DNA from: Ardenticatenaceae bacterium
GTDB taxonomy: Bacteria > Chloroflexota > Anaerolineae > Promineifilales > Promineifilaceae
Direction of reading: 5' to 3'
NCBI GenBank assembly: GCA_020634235.1
Contig: JACKCB010000002.1
Location: forward strand, 62,001 to 126,000
Length of the DNA: 64,000 bases
A model generated the notes under the pieces. The model made no database searches, was not told the origin of the DNA, and saw nothing but the letters and a program-made list of their open reading frames with translations. This document shows, one piece after another, positions 7,162-15,600 of this stretch (position 1 is the first letter of the stretch; each line of letters starts with the position of its first letter). The translations under genes and the position numbers were made by a program.

Positions 7162-8925
7162 ATGAACCGAAAAAATAGAACAGTATTGCTGACCTTTCTG
7201 CTGGTCTTCGTCTTGATGCTGGCTGCGTGCAGCAGCGGCACCACAAACGTCACCGAAGAACCGGCGGCCACCGAAGAACCGATGGAAGAACCCACCGAAG
7301 CGCCCATGGAAGAACCCACCGAAGCGCCGATGGAGGAACCCACCGAAGCGCCCATGGAAGAAATGGCCTTTGAGCCGATGGTTGTTAGTGCCGAAAACTG
7401 CGACTATGGCGGGCTGATCAAGGAAATCGCGGCCTTGGACGAGCTGACGGTGCAGTTTACGATGTGCGCGTCTGACCCGGCCTTCCCGTCGAAGGTCGCC
7501 TTTACCGCGTTTGCCATTCAACCCCAGGAGCACCTGGAAGCCACCGGCGGTACCGGTGACTTGCTGGAAATGCCCATCGGCACCGGTCCCTACATGGTCG
7601 ACAACTGGGCTCGCGGTGAGGAAATCGTCTTCAAGCGCTACGATGGCTACTGGGGTGACCCGGCCAAGACCGAAACCCTGGTCTTCCGTTGGAGCACTGA
7701 GGGCGCGGCCCGTTTGCTAGAACTGCAGTCGGGCACGGTCGACGGTATCGACAACCCCAGCCCGGATGACTTTGCTACCATCAGTGAAGATGCGGCGCTG
7801 CAGTTGATCAACCGCCCGGCGTTGAACATCTTCTACCTCGGCATGAACAATACCTACGCCCCGTTTGACAACGAAATGGTGCGCCAGGCGATTGCCATGG
7901 GCATCGACCGGCAGCGTATTGTGGACAACTTCTACCCGGCCGGGTCCGAAGTCGCCACCCACTTCACCCCCTGCTCCATCCCCAACGGCTGCGCCGGCGA
8001 TGAATGGTACACCTTCGATGCCCAGGCCGCCCGCGACATGCTGGCCGCCGCCGGCTTCCCCGATGGCTTCTCCACCGTCATCAACTACCGCGATGTCGTC
8101 CGCGGCTACCTGCCCGAACCGGCGCTGGTAGCGCAGGACATCCAGGCCCAGTTGAAGGAAAACCTGAACATCGATGCCACCATCGAAGTGATGGAATCGG
8201 GCACCTTCCTCGCCGCCGCCGACGCCGGCGAGCTGCAAGGTTTGCACCTGTTGGGTTGGGGCGCTGACTACCCCGACATGACCAACTTCCTGGACTTCCA
8301 CTTTGGGGCCGGCGCTTCGGCGCAGTTCGGCGACAAGTTCGACGACATCACCGCGGCCCTGGCCGCCGGTGCGGCGCTGGCCGACGATGCTTCCCGCGAA
8401 CCCTACTATGTTGAAGCCAACAACGCCATTCGCCAGCACGTGCCCATGATCCCCGTGGCCCACGGTGGTTCAGCCACCGCCTTCCAGGCCAGTGTGGTTG
8501 GCGCTCACGCCAGCCCGCTGGGCAATGAGTACTTCGCGGTCATGGATCCGGGCAAGGACACCTTTGTCTGGATGCAGAACGCCGAACCAATCAGCCTGTA
8601 CTGCGGTGACGAGACCGACGGCGAATCGCTGCGGGCTTGCGAGCAAGTTACCGAAGCGCTGCTGTCCTACGAGATCGGCGGCACGGCCGTCCAACCGGCG
8701 CTGGCGACAGGGTGCACGGCCAACGAGGATCTCACCGTCTGGACCTGTACGCTGCGCGAAGGCGTGCTGTTCCATGATGGCTCCAAGTTCGACGCCAACG
8801 ACGTGGTAGCTTCCTGGGCCATGCAGTGGGACTACAACAACCCGCTTCATGTCGGCAACACCGGGGCCTTCACTTACTTCTCGGCCCTGTGGGGCGGCTT
8901 CCTGAATGCCCCGCCGGAAGAATAA
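7162..8925 (+). CDS. Family 5 solute-binding lipoprotein, circularly permuted (peptide-type)
   Basis: Binding protein of a peptide/oligopeptide-type ABC importer, about 587 residues. The lipoprotein signal ends LMLAAC (Cys23). An acidic linker contains three MEEPTEAP octapeptides (residues 41-64). The mature domain order is abnormal. Residues about 86-460 match the segment that normally starts about 130 residues into DppA/OppA-type proteins (LDELTVQF, GTGPYMV, YDGYWGDP, VRQAIAMGIDR). Residues about 468-587 match the segment that normally comes first (DGESLRACEQV, REGVLFHDGSKFDANDVV, NPLHVG). Everything expected of the fold seems present but rearranged end to end. Two permeases follow; no ATPase gene is in the window. 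Confidence 0.9.
   Translation: MNRKNRTVLLTFLLVFVLMLAACSSGTTNVTEEPAATEEPMEEPTEAPMEEPTEAPMEEPTEAPMEEMAFEPMVVSAENCDYGGLIKEIAALDELTVQFTMCASDPAFPSKVAFTAFAIQPQEHLEATGGTGDLLEMPIGTGPYMVDNWARGEEIVFKRYDGYWGDPAKTETLVFRWSTEGAARLLELQSGTVDGIDNPSPDDFATISEDAALQLINRPALNIFYLGMNNTYAPFDNEMVRQAIAMGIDRQRIVDNFYPAGSEVATHFTPCSIPNGCAGDEWYTFDAQAARDMLAAAGFPDGFSTVINYRDVVRGYLPEPALVAQDIQAQLKENLNIDATIEVMESGTFLAAADAGELQGLHLLGWGADYPDMTNFLDFHFGAGASAQFGDKFDDITAALAAGAALADDASREPYYVEANNAIRQHVPMIPVAHGGSATAFQASVVGAHASPLGNEYFAVMDPGKDTFVWMQNAEPISLYCGDETDGESLRACEQVTEALLSYEIGGTAVQPALATGCTANEDLTVWTCTLREGVLFHDGSKFDANDVVASWAMQWDYNNPLHVGNTGAFTYFSALWGGFLNAPPEE
7282..7353 (+). repeat. Three tandem 24-bp repeats (MEEPTEAP) in lipoprotein linker
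   Basis: Three consecutive 24-base units encode MEEPTEAP, with only single-base synonymous differences (GAA/GAG, CCC/CCG). A fourth, partial unit (MEE) follows. The repeat makes a flexible acidic spacer between the lipidated Cys and the binding domain. Such units can change copy number by slippage. Confidence 0.85.
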
Positions 8926-8970
8926 GACCAATCAGTAACAAGCACTCGCTAGAGCGTGCTTAACATAACG

Positions 8971-9016
8971 TGCGGGATGGCTGGCCGGCCCCACCACGGG
9001 CACCAGCCGTCCCGCA
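8971..9016 (+). other. Intercistronic stem-loop between binding protein and permease
   Basis: TGCGGGATGGCTGG (8971-8984) pairs over 14 positions with 9003-9016, with one G-U pair and an 18-base loop. No T tract follows, so it is not a classical terminator. In importer operons such hairpins commonly protect the upstream binding-protein mRNA and lower permease expression; that role is inferred here. Confidence 0.6.
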
Positions 9017-9046
9017 TGCTTATCCCGCCAATAGAAGAGCTGTGCC

Positions 9047-10126
9047 ATGACCCAATATATCATTCGCCGCCTGGTTGCTGCCATTCCTGTAATCTTCGGG
9101 GTCTTGTTTGTGACGTTTGTTCTGGCGCGGCTGATTCCCGGTGACCCGTGTACAGCGATCCTGGGCGAAAAGGCAACGCCTGAAGTATGTGCGCAGTTCA
9201 ATGAGGAGAAGGGGCTAAACGAGCCAATTCCGGTGCAGTTTGCCATTTACCTGAAGGATGTCTTCAGCGGCGATTTTGGCGAATCAATTCGCTTTAAGCG
9301 GCCGGTGTCGCAAATTTTGATAGAGCGGCTGCCAATTACGCTGGAGCTGGGAATGACGGCGCTGATTCTGGCGCTGATTGTGGGCATCCCGGCCGGGATC
9401 GTCTCAGCCGTTCGCCGCAATTCCGCCATAGACGTCACGACCATGGTCTTTGCCAACATCGGTGTTTCCATGCCCGTGTTCTGGCTAGGGCTTATGCTGC
9501 AATATGTTTTCGCGCTACTGCTCAAGAACACCATCTTTGCCATGCCCCCCAGCGGCCGCCTTTCCCCCGGCACCGAAGTCATTCCCTTTTACGTTGCCTT
9601 CGGCTGGCAGCTACAAGAGGGCAGCTTCATGGCCAAATTCAGTGAATTCCTGGGCAACTTCTACATCTTCAACTCCTTCATCACCGGCGACTGGCTGGTC
9701 CTGCTGGATGCCCTGAAGCACCTCTTCCTGCCGGCCGTGGCCCTCAGCACCATCTCCATGGCCATCATCGCCCGTATGACACGTTCCAGCATGCTAGAGG
9801 TGCTGGGTCTGGACTACATCCGCACGGCCAAAGCCAAAGGGCTGGATCAGCGCTCCGTCGTCCTGAAACACGCCTTTCGCAACGCCCTGCTGCCCATTGT
9901 AACCATTGCCGGCCTGCAATTCGGCCTGGTCCTCAGCGGGGCCATTCTCACAGAAACAGTGTTCGGCCTCAGTGGCGTGGGGCGCAGCCTGTACGAGGCC
10001 ATCACCGCCCGCGACTACCCGATCATACAGGGATTCGTGGTCGTCATTTCCTGCGGCTACGTCCTGGTAAACCTGCTCATTGACCTGAGCTACGCCTATC
10101 TGGACCCCCGAATCCGTCTCGATTAG
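9047..10126 (+). CDS. Peptide-type ABC transporter permease (DppB/OppB-like)
   Basis: Inner-membrane permease of about 359 residues with the classic layout of the OppB family. It has a first transmembrane helix (IIRRLVAAIPVIFGVLFVTFVLARLIPGD), a periplasmic segment, then the binding-protein-dependent transport domain. The cytoplasmic EAA-type coupling loop is near DYIRTAKAKGLDQRSVVLKHAFRNALLP. A long insert of about 70 residues (about 165-235) follows the second helix pair, as in many Chloroflexota and archaeal homologues. It forms the translocation pore with the OppC-like protein encoded downstream and receives substrate from the permuted binding protein. The two ATPase subunits must be encoded elsewhere. 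Confidence 0.93.
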   Translation: MTQYIIRRLVAAIPVIFGVLFVTFVLARLIPGDPCTAILGEKATPEVCAQFNEEKGLNEPIPVQFAIYLKDVFSGDFGESIRFKRPVSQILIERLPITLELGMTALILALIVGIPAGIVSAVRRNSAIDVTTMVFANIGVSMPVFWLGLMLQYVFALLLKNTIFAMPPSGRLSPGTEVIPFYVAFGWQLQEGSFMAKFSEFLGNFYIFNSFITGDWLVLLDALKHLFLPAVALSTISMAIIARMTRSSMLEVLGLDYIRTAKAKGLDQRSVVLKHAFRNALLPIVTIAGLQFGLVLSGAILTETVFGLSGVGRSLYEAITARDYPIIQGFVVVISCGYVLVNLLIDLSYAYLDPRIRLD

Positions 10127-10127
10127 G

Positions 10128-10177
10128 GTTCCGGCGGACTCCTCTTGGCGCACAGGGCCGTGCGGCCATGCCGGAAC
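10128..10177 (+). other. Intercistronic nested hairpin between the two permease genes
   Basis: GTTCCGGC (10128-10135) is complementary to GCCGGAAC (10170-10177). The enclosed sequence contains a smaller CGCAC/GTGCG pairing. The 136-base spacer is unusually long for an OppB-OppC pair, so this structure probably takes part in mRNA stability or processing. No T tract follows. Confidence 0.45.
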
Positions 10178-10262
10178 TTCGGGCTTCGCCGGCCGCCAGG
10201 CTGCCTAACTGTATTAGTTTGGCGAAACACCAGCATAGATCTCATCATCCGGTACAAGACTT

Positions 10263-11222
10263 ATGGCAAATGTAACCGAGCTTCCCCTCGACGACGCGGC
10301 TGTGGCCGACATCAAAGATTACCGTTCCAACAGCCTGTGGCGGTTGACTGTGCGCCGGTTGTTTCGCCAACGCTCGGCCGTGGTGGGGCTAGTTATCCTG
10401 GCCATTTTGCTGTTTGCGGCCATTTTTGCGCCGGTCATTGCCCCCTATGAACCAGACCAGGTACTCATTGGCATCGAGAACGTGAAGAAGCGCCAGGCAC
10501 CCTGCATCCACCTGCTGGGCTGCCCGACCGACCAACCCCAGCATCTGATGGGCATCGATGGCAACGTGCGCGACCTGTTCAGCCGCGTGGTCTATGGCAC
10601 ACGGGTTTCGCTGCGGGTTGGCGTGGTCACGGTGGGGTTTGCCATCATCGTGGGCACGATGATTGGCGCGGCGGCCGGTTTCCTGGGCGGCACGTTTGAT
10701 AATGTGATTATGCGCCTCATGGATGTGGTGCTGGCCTTCCCATTTTTGCTGCTGGCCATCGCCATTGTCAGTGTCCTGGGGCCAGGATTAACCAATGCCA
10801 TGATGGCTATTGCCATTGTTAGTATCCCGCAGTATGCGCGGGTGGTGCGAGCCAGCGTGCTGTCGCTGCGCGAAATGGATTACGTGGAGGCGTCGCGGGC
10901 GTTGGGGGCCAGCCAACGCAGCATTCTGTTCACCCGCGTTTTGCCCAATGCGCTGCCGCCGTTGATTGTGGTGGGCACGCTGGGCATTGCTACGGCAATC
11001 CTGGACACGGCGGCGTTGTCGTTCATTGGTCTGGGGGCACAGCCGCCAACGTCGGAGTGGGGCTTTATGCTGGCCAGCGAGCGCAACCAGGTGTTTAGCG
11101 CCCCTTATCTGGTCTTCTTCCCCGGCCTGGCGATTATGATTACGGTGCTGGCCTTCAACCTGTTGGGGGATGGGCTGCGCGATGCGCTGGACCCGCGGTT
11201 AGCGGGGAATTTCCGGCGCTAG
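10263..11222 (+). CDS. Peptide-type ABC transporter permease (DppC/OppC-like)
   Basis: Second inner-membrane permease, about 319 residues. An N-terminal cytosolic stretch contains the SLWRLTVRRLFRQRSAVVGL signature typical of the OppC N-terminus. A transmembrane helix and a periplasmic loop follow (HLLGCPTDQPQHLMG, corresponding to the usual 'HPLGTD..GRD' turn). The permease domain has the coupling loop MDYVEASRALGASQRSILFTRVLPNALPPL. The C-terminus GDGLRDALDPRL is diagnostic. It pairs with the upstream DppB-like protein. The operon ends at a bidirectional terminator just downstream. Confidence 0.94.
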   Translation: MANVTELPLDDAAVADIKDYRSNSLWRLTVRRLFRQRSAVVGLVILAILLFAAIFAPVIAPYEPDQVLIGIENVKKRQAPCIHLLGCPTDQPQHLMGIDGNVRDLFSRVVYGTRVSLRVGVVTVGFAIIVGTMIGAAAGFLGGTFDNVIMRLMDVVLAFPFLLLAIAIVSVLGPGLTNAMMAIAIVSIPQYARVVRASVLSLREMDYVEASRALGASQRSILFTRVLPNALPPLIVVGTLGIATAILDTAALSFIGLGAQPPTSEWGFMLASERNQVFSAPYLVFFPGLAIMITVLAFNLLGDGLRDALDPRLAGNFRR

Positions 11223-11265
11223 TGCCCACCCCGGCCGGGATCCATCCAACCAAACCTACACAAAA

Positions 11266-11296
11266 AAAGGCCCTGGGCTGCTTGCCCCGGGCCTTT
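11266..11296. terminator. Bidirectional intrinsic terminator
   Basis: AAAGGCCC (11266-11273) pairs with GGGCCTTT (11289-11296), extended by GGGC/GCCC after one mismatch, around a 5-base loop. An A tract precedes it and a short T tract follows. It lies between the convergent permease and thiol peroxidase genes. Confidence 0.8.
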
Positions 11297-11322
11297 GGCT
11301 ATCATGTCACCCTTGCCGCCGC

Positions 11323-11847
11323 CTAACGTCCGGCCGCGGCGCGCACCGCCGCCAGGGCCGCATCATAATCGGGATGCTGGGCAATCTCCGGCACATACGC
11401 CACGTAGGTCACCCTGTCATTCTCATCCACCACAAAGATCGCCCGCTGCTCCAGGCGCAGCTCCCGGATGTGCGTGCCATAGGCATCGCCAAAGTTCATG
11501 TCCATGTGGTCAGACAGCGTCTGCACCCGGTCTATCCCGGCCGCGCCGCACCATCGCCTTTGCGCATACGGCAAATCCGCACTCACCGTCAGGATGACGA
11601 CGTCTTCACCCAGGCTGGTCGCTTCCTGGTTAAAGCGGCGTGTTTGCGCATCGCAGATGCCCGTGTCCAGCGACGGGACTACCGAGATGAGCCGTACCTT
11701 GCCGGCCGTGTCGGCCAGCGTGACCTTACGCCAGTCGTTGGCGTGCAAGACAAAATCGGGGGCCTGGTCACCCACTTGCAACACCGGTCCCAGGACGGTA
11801 TGGGGTATCCCCTTGAAAGTTACTGCACCAAAACGTTCCGCTAACAT
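11323..11847 (-). CDS. tpx: Thiol peroxidase, atypical 2-Cys peroxiredoxin
   Basis: Cytosolic peroxiredoxin of about 174 residues that reduces hydroperoxides using thioredoxin. The peroxidatic Cys65 is in PSLDTGICDAQTRRFN and the resolving Cys100 in LPYAQRRWCGAAG; both match the Tpx subfamily. The N-terminus (VTFKGIPHTVLG) is also typical of Tpx. The gene is monocistronic as far as visible, ending near the bidirectional terminator shared with the permease operon. The 262-base spacer upstream of its start shows no further gene. Confidence 0.95.
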   Translation of the reverse strand: MLAERFGAVTFKGIPHTVLGPVLQVGDQAPDFVLHANDWRKVTLADTAGKVRLISVVPSLDTGICDAQTRRFNQEATSLGEDVVILTVSADLPYAQRRWCGAAGIDRVQTLSDHMDMNFGDAYGTHIRELRLEQRAIFVVDENDRVTYVAYVPEIAQHPDYDAALAAVRAAAGR

Positions 11848-12109
11848 CTTGCGCTCCTGTCATTGTGATTGGTTGGCTGGCAGGCCGCCGGGGACAGTGC
11901 GTGGCCCCCGGCCGGGGCCGCCCAACAAAGCAGGCAACCTCCACCCATTCTCTGGGCCAAGACCGCCGTTTTCTATACTTATCCATCTTCGCGCCGCCCA
12001 TCAGGACTGGGGCAAACGCGAGGCGCCAACATCAATTTGAAACGGACCAGGCTGCACGGCAAATGCAACCGGCTTTGGCCCCGTTTTGGCCAGCTACCGG
12101 CCGGTAAGT

Positions 12110-12568
12110 TCAGGCCGGTTCGCCGTCGTACACTTCTACTTCCGTTGCCTCCAGCCCTTTGCGCCGCTCCTCCACGTCATATAACACCCAATCCCCCTCG
12201 GCCAGGTTGGCCGGGTCGCCGGCCACGGCAGTCTTGTGGAAGAAGATATCTTCGCCACCGCCACGGGCAATGAAGCCATACCCCTTCACCGGGTTGTACC
12301 ACTTCAAGCGCCCCAGGTATTTGCCGGTGGCCGGATCAATCTGAATGGTCTCCGGTTCTAGTTTCTGCTCGGCCGGTGGTGGTGCGGGGGGCGCGGCCGA
12401 GGCCACAGCCCGGCCGGAGGCAGCTTGGGCCGTGCCGCCGCCCTCAAGGCCAGCCAGATAGGCAGGGTCCAGCGGCAAGCCGGCCCGGCTTAGTTTGCGC
12501 TGCATTTCAACGGTAAAAAGAAACTCGTTCCCCTCACTGTCTTTGGCCCATTGGTCTCTAAAACTCAT
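12110..12568 (-). CDS. Cold-shock-domain protein with N-terminal extension
   Basis: About 152 residues. The C-terminal part (about residues 83-148) is a cold-shock OB fold. It has GRLKWYNPVKGYGFIARGGG (RNP-1-like KGYGFI) and EDIFFHKTAV (RNP-2-like), and binds single-stranded RNA or DNA. The first 80 residues are not part of CspA: about 45 residues of charged, probably helical sequence, then an Ala/Pro linker. This makes the protein roughly twice the length of ordinary CspA. The ATG at 12568 follows GGAG at a good distance. The N-terminal module is unidentified. Confidence 0.83.
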   Translation of the reverse strand: MSFRDQWAKDSEGNEFLFTVEMQRKLSRAGLPLDPAYLAGLEGGGTAQAASGRAVASAAPPAPPPAEQKLEPETIQIDPATGKYLGRLKWYNPVKGYGFIARGGGEDIFFHKTAVAGDPANLAEGDWVLYDVEERRKGLEATEVEVYDGEPA

Positions 12569-12639
12569 GTAACGTATCTCCAGTTCTGCTAGTTGGTAGT
12601 TGGCCGCCGGCAAAAGGTGAGCCGGGAGCCGTTGGCGGC

Positions 12640-15132
12640 TCAGGGAATGAGCCGCGGCTGCTGCAATTCGCTGCCGGTGATGGCCGGCGTGGGGTGCCCG
12701 GCCAGCGGGATAACCCGGGTAACGCGGTCCCGCTGGCCAACGCTAACGACGGCTTGGGGCTTGATGGGCCGGCTGCCGATCGGCGCAGTGTCCAGCTTCA
12801 CGATTCTTGCTGCACCACGCGCCGTCACCAGGACCAGCTCCATATCTGCCGGACCAATGATGGCGGCGGCCACCTCTTCCGCTTCTTTGGGCAGCTTGAG
12901 GTTGATGACTCCCTGGCCATGCCGGCCCTGGGTGGGATATTGGGTCATCTCGCTGGCTTTGGCCAGCCCGTTGTCGGTAATGCTCCACAGGAAGCATCCC
13001 GGCCGGGCAACGTCCATCGCCACCAGCCCATCGGCCTCGTCCGCCAGACGAATGCCCAAAACACCCCCGGCCGGTAATCCCATCGGCCGGACCTCATCCT
13101 CTTTGAAACGTATTGCCTGCCCGGCCAGCGTCACCAGGACCACTTCATCCTCGCCGCTGGTCAGGCGTGCCCAGCCCAAGGCATCGTTATCGGGCACGTT
13201 AATCACTGTAAAAGGTTCGGCGGTGATCCCCGGCATATCGGCCAGCCGCACGCGCTTTACCACGCCAGCCACGGTTGTCAGGAACAGATAGCCGGTATCG
13301 TCAGCACCGCTCACCGCATCGGCCGGCAGCACCAGGGCAGCGGCCACATGGTCCCGCCGCGTAAACCCGGTGAGGTCTGCCCAGTGGGTACCCTGCCCCA
13401 GTTCACGCGCCTGGGGCAGTTGGTAGACAGGCAGGCTAACCGCTCGTCCATCCGCCGCAAACAGGTATAGAATATCCTGCGTATTCGCTTTGAGCAAGGT
13501 TTTCGGCGCTTCCTCCGGCTTGGTGGGGATGGGCATCATCTCTGGCGAAGGGGTACGCGCCACGGTGCCATTCTCGCCCAGCACGACCCAGACGTTGGCA
13601 TCGGGCAGCAGATCGGCCTGGGTGAGCACCCCCGAATCAAGCGCGTCGACGATTTGGGTACGGCGATGATCGCCGTAACGGCTCTTCATTTCCTGCAAAT
13701 CCAGCTTAATCCGGCGGCGCATCAGCTCCGGCCGGGACAACAACTCCTCCAATTCCTTGATCAGTCGCAGCTTATCCTGGTACTCATCCTGAATCTTCTT
13801 GCGTTCCATGGCCGCCAGCCGGCGCAGCTGCATCTCCAGGATCGCCTGGGCCTGCCGTTCCGACAGCTTGAAGGCCTTCTGCAAATTAACCCGCGCCGTC
13901 TCCACCCGGCGCGACCGGCGGATAATGGCAATCACCTCGTCCAGGTTGTCCAGAGCAATAAGCAGCCCCTCCAGAATGTGCGCCCGCTCCCTGGCCCGCC
14001 CCAGGTCATACTCGCTGCGGCGGCGCACCACCTCCAGGCGGTGGTCCAGGTAGTGGCGCAGCATCTGCTTCAGGGTCAGCACGCGCGGCTCACCATTGAC
14101 CAGGGCCAGCATAATGATGCTAAACGTACTCTGCATCGGCGTCAGGCGGAAGAGATCGGCTAGCAGCTCTTCCGGGGCCACGGTACGCGTCGTTTCCAGA
14201 ATAATGCGCATCCCGTTACGGTCCGACTCATCCCGCATGTCGGTCAGCCCTTCGATCCGGCCTTCGCGGTGAAGATCGGCGATTTTGCTGAGCAGGTTGG
14301 TCTTGTTGGTCTGATACGGCAGCTCGGTGATGACAATGCGCGACTTGTTGCGCCCCATCTGCTCCACATGGGCCTTGGCCCGGACGGTGATCCGGCCCCG
14401 GCCGGTGGCATACGCATTCACCAGCGCATCCGACTCCCCGCTGTCCCGGTAGCGAAAGACCAGCCCACCCGTAGGAAAATCCGGCCCCTGCACAAACTGC
14501 ATCAGGTCCTTCACCGATATCTCATCATGCCTTTCCCAATGGTCCAACATGTACGTCAGGGCATCAACCACCTCGCTCAGGCTGTGGGGCGGGATGTTGG
14601 TAGACATACCCACCGCAATGCCCGACGAGCCATTGATCAGCAAATTGGGCAACGAACTGGGCAGGACAGCCGGTTCCTGCAGCGACTCGTCGAAGTTGGG
14701 CACAAAATCGACCGTCTCCTTGCCAATATCCTCCAGCAGGTCGAATCCCATGCCCGACATGCGCGCTTCGGTGTAGCGCATGGCCGCCGCCGCATCCCCA
14801 TCAATCGAACCGTAGTTGCCCTGGCCATCCACCAGCGGGTAGCGCATGGAGAAATCCTGCGCCATGCGCACCATGGCATCATAAACGGATTGATCGCCAT
14901 GGGGGTGGTACTTGCCCAGCACCTCGCCCACCACCCGGGCCGACTTGCGATAGGGCCGGTCCGGGTAGAGACCCATGTCGTACATAGCATACAAGATGCG
15001 GCGCTGCACCGGCTTCAACCCATCGCGCACGTCGGGCAAGGCGCGCGACACGATGACGCTCATGGCGTAGCTCAGGTAGGATTCGCGCATCTCCGCATTG
15101 ATGTCAACCTGTTGTATGAGTCCGATTTCCAT
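12640..15132 (-). CDS. gyrA: DNA gyrase subunit A
   Basis: Type IIA topoisomerase A subunit, 830 residues. The catalytic tyrosine is Tyr120 in AAAMRYTEARM, and the GSIDGDAAAAMRY and ALPDVRDGLKPVQRR signatures are intact. The C-terminal half is a beta-pinwheel. A GyrA-box-like QGRHGQGV supports gyrase rather than topoisomerase IV, although the box departs from QRRGGKG. The quinolone-determining segment reads HGDQSVYDAM: position 81, equivalent to E. coli Ser83, is Gln, while the Asp87 equivalent (Asp85) is kept. gyrB is not in the window. A good sigma-70 promoter lies about 90 bases upstream. Confidence 0.92.
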   Translation of the reverse strand: MEIGLIQQVDINAEMRESYLSYAMSVIVSRALPDVRDGLKPVQRRILYAMYDMGLYPDRPYRKSARVVGEVLGKYHPHGDQSVYDAMVRMAQDFSMRYPLVDGQGNYGSIDGDAAAAMRYTEARMSGMGFDLLEDIGKETVDFVPNFDESLQEPAVLPSSLPNLLINGSSGIAVGMSTNIPPHSLSEVVDALTYMLDHWERHDEISVKDLMQFVQGPDFPTGGLVFRYRDSGESDALVNAYATGRGRITVRAKAHVEQMGRNKSRIVITELPYQTNKTNLLSKIADLHREGRIEGLTDMRDESDRNGMRIILETTRTVAPEELLADLFRLTPMQSTFSIIMLALVNGEPRVLTLKQMLRHYLDHRLEVVRRRSEYDLGRARERAHILEGLLIALDNLDEVIAIIRRSRRVETARVNLQKAFKLSERQAQAILEMQLRRLAAMERKKIQDEYQDKLRLIKELEELLSRPELMRRRIKLDLQEMKSRYGDHRRTQIVDALDSGVLTQADLLPDANVWVVLGENGTVARTPSPEMMPIPTKPEEAPKTLLKANTQDILYLFAADGRAVSLPVYQLPQARELGQGTHWADLTGFTRRDHVAAALVLPADAVSGADDTGYLFLTTVAGVVKRVRLADMPGITAEPFTVINVPDNDALGWARLTSGEDEVVLVTLAGQAIRFKEDEVRPMGLPAGGVLGIRLADEADGLVAMDVARPGCFLWSITDNGLAKASEMTQYPTQGRHGQGVINLKLPKEAEEVAAAIIGPADMELVLVTARGAARIVKLDTAPIGSRPIKPQAVVSVGQRDRVTRVIPLAGHPTPAITGSELQQPRLIP

Positions 15133-15221
15133 GTGTCAGATACCCCTGGAGCCAGAGCCAGCTTTGTTCTCTCGCTCCATCCTCTCGCGTAACTTTTCAG
15201 AATATTTGTTCTAGCGACCTA

Positions 15222-15249
15222 ACTATAGGCAAATTGGCCTGCTTGTCAA
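15222..15249 (-). promoter_or_regulatory. Sigma-70 promoter of gyrA
   Basis: Read on the minus strand: TTGACA (15249-15244), 16-base spacer, TATAGT (15227-15222). The predicted leader to the gyrA ATG is about 85 bases. Confidence 0.65.
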
Positions 15250-15505
15250 ATGGCTGCCGTTTACCGGTGGCCCTGCTGCGGGCGGCAAAATGCCCGCCCT
15301 ACAGTCTCCTTACAAGACGGCAAGCCGGGCAGCAAACAGACGTACTACCGCTCAGAGCGGCGGGAGGTTGGCCAGGCGGCTAGCAGCAAACCAGTCTGGA
15401 TAATGCCCACCTCGTTCCAAACAAGAAGGTGGGAGACGTTCCTGGCACAATTCTGAAGACTGGTTCTATTTGGCGGCGCTGGCGGCCACTGAACCCCTAG
15501 GGTCC

Positions 15506-15578
15506 GTCCAAAATCAACTTTGGACTTTCCGTTCGTAGTAACCGCTTTAGCGGTCTGCACGGCTAAAGCCTTTACTAC
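15506..15578. repeat. Palindromic intergenic element (two hairpins)
   Basis: First hairpin: GTCCAAA (15506-15512) with TTTGGAC (15519-15525). Second and larger: GTAGTAACCGCTTTAGC (15535-15551) faces GCTAAAGCCTTTACTAC (15562-15578), nearly complementary. Both CGCTTTAGCG and GGCTAAAGCC are self-complementary cores. Similar 'GTAGTA...CTTTAG' repeats are dispersed in cyanobacterial and Chloroflexota genomes, so this is probably a non-autonomous repeat. It may also end transcription of the SUF operon. The rest of the 468-base gyrA-Rieske spacer holds the gyrA promoter and nothing else I can support. Confidence 0.6.
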
Positions 15579-15600
15579 AAACTTAATTGCGAGCGAACCC

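Noticed and set aside
7282..7353. Tandem 24-bp units considered as CRISPR or VNTR array
   Set aside because: Units are contiguous, in frame and encode MEEPTEAP; there are no spacers, so it is a coding linker repeat.
8942..8960. Short AGCAC/GTGCT inverted repeat after the binding-protein gene
   Set aside because: Only five paired bases and no T tract; the larger hairpin at 8971-9016 is the convincing structure.
12096..12119. ACCGGCC/GGCCGGT inverted repeat at the end of the cold-shock gene as terminator
   Set aside because: The stem overlaps the stop codon, is built from the ubiquitous GGCC palindrome and has no T tract.
15250..15500. Possible small gene or RNA upstream of gyrA
   Set aside because: Short frames here lack ribosome-binding sites and family resemblance; apart from the gyrA promoter I see nothing supportable.
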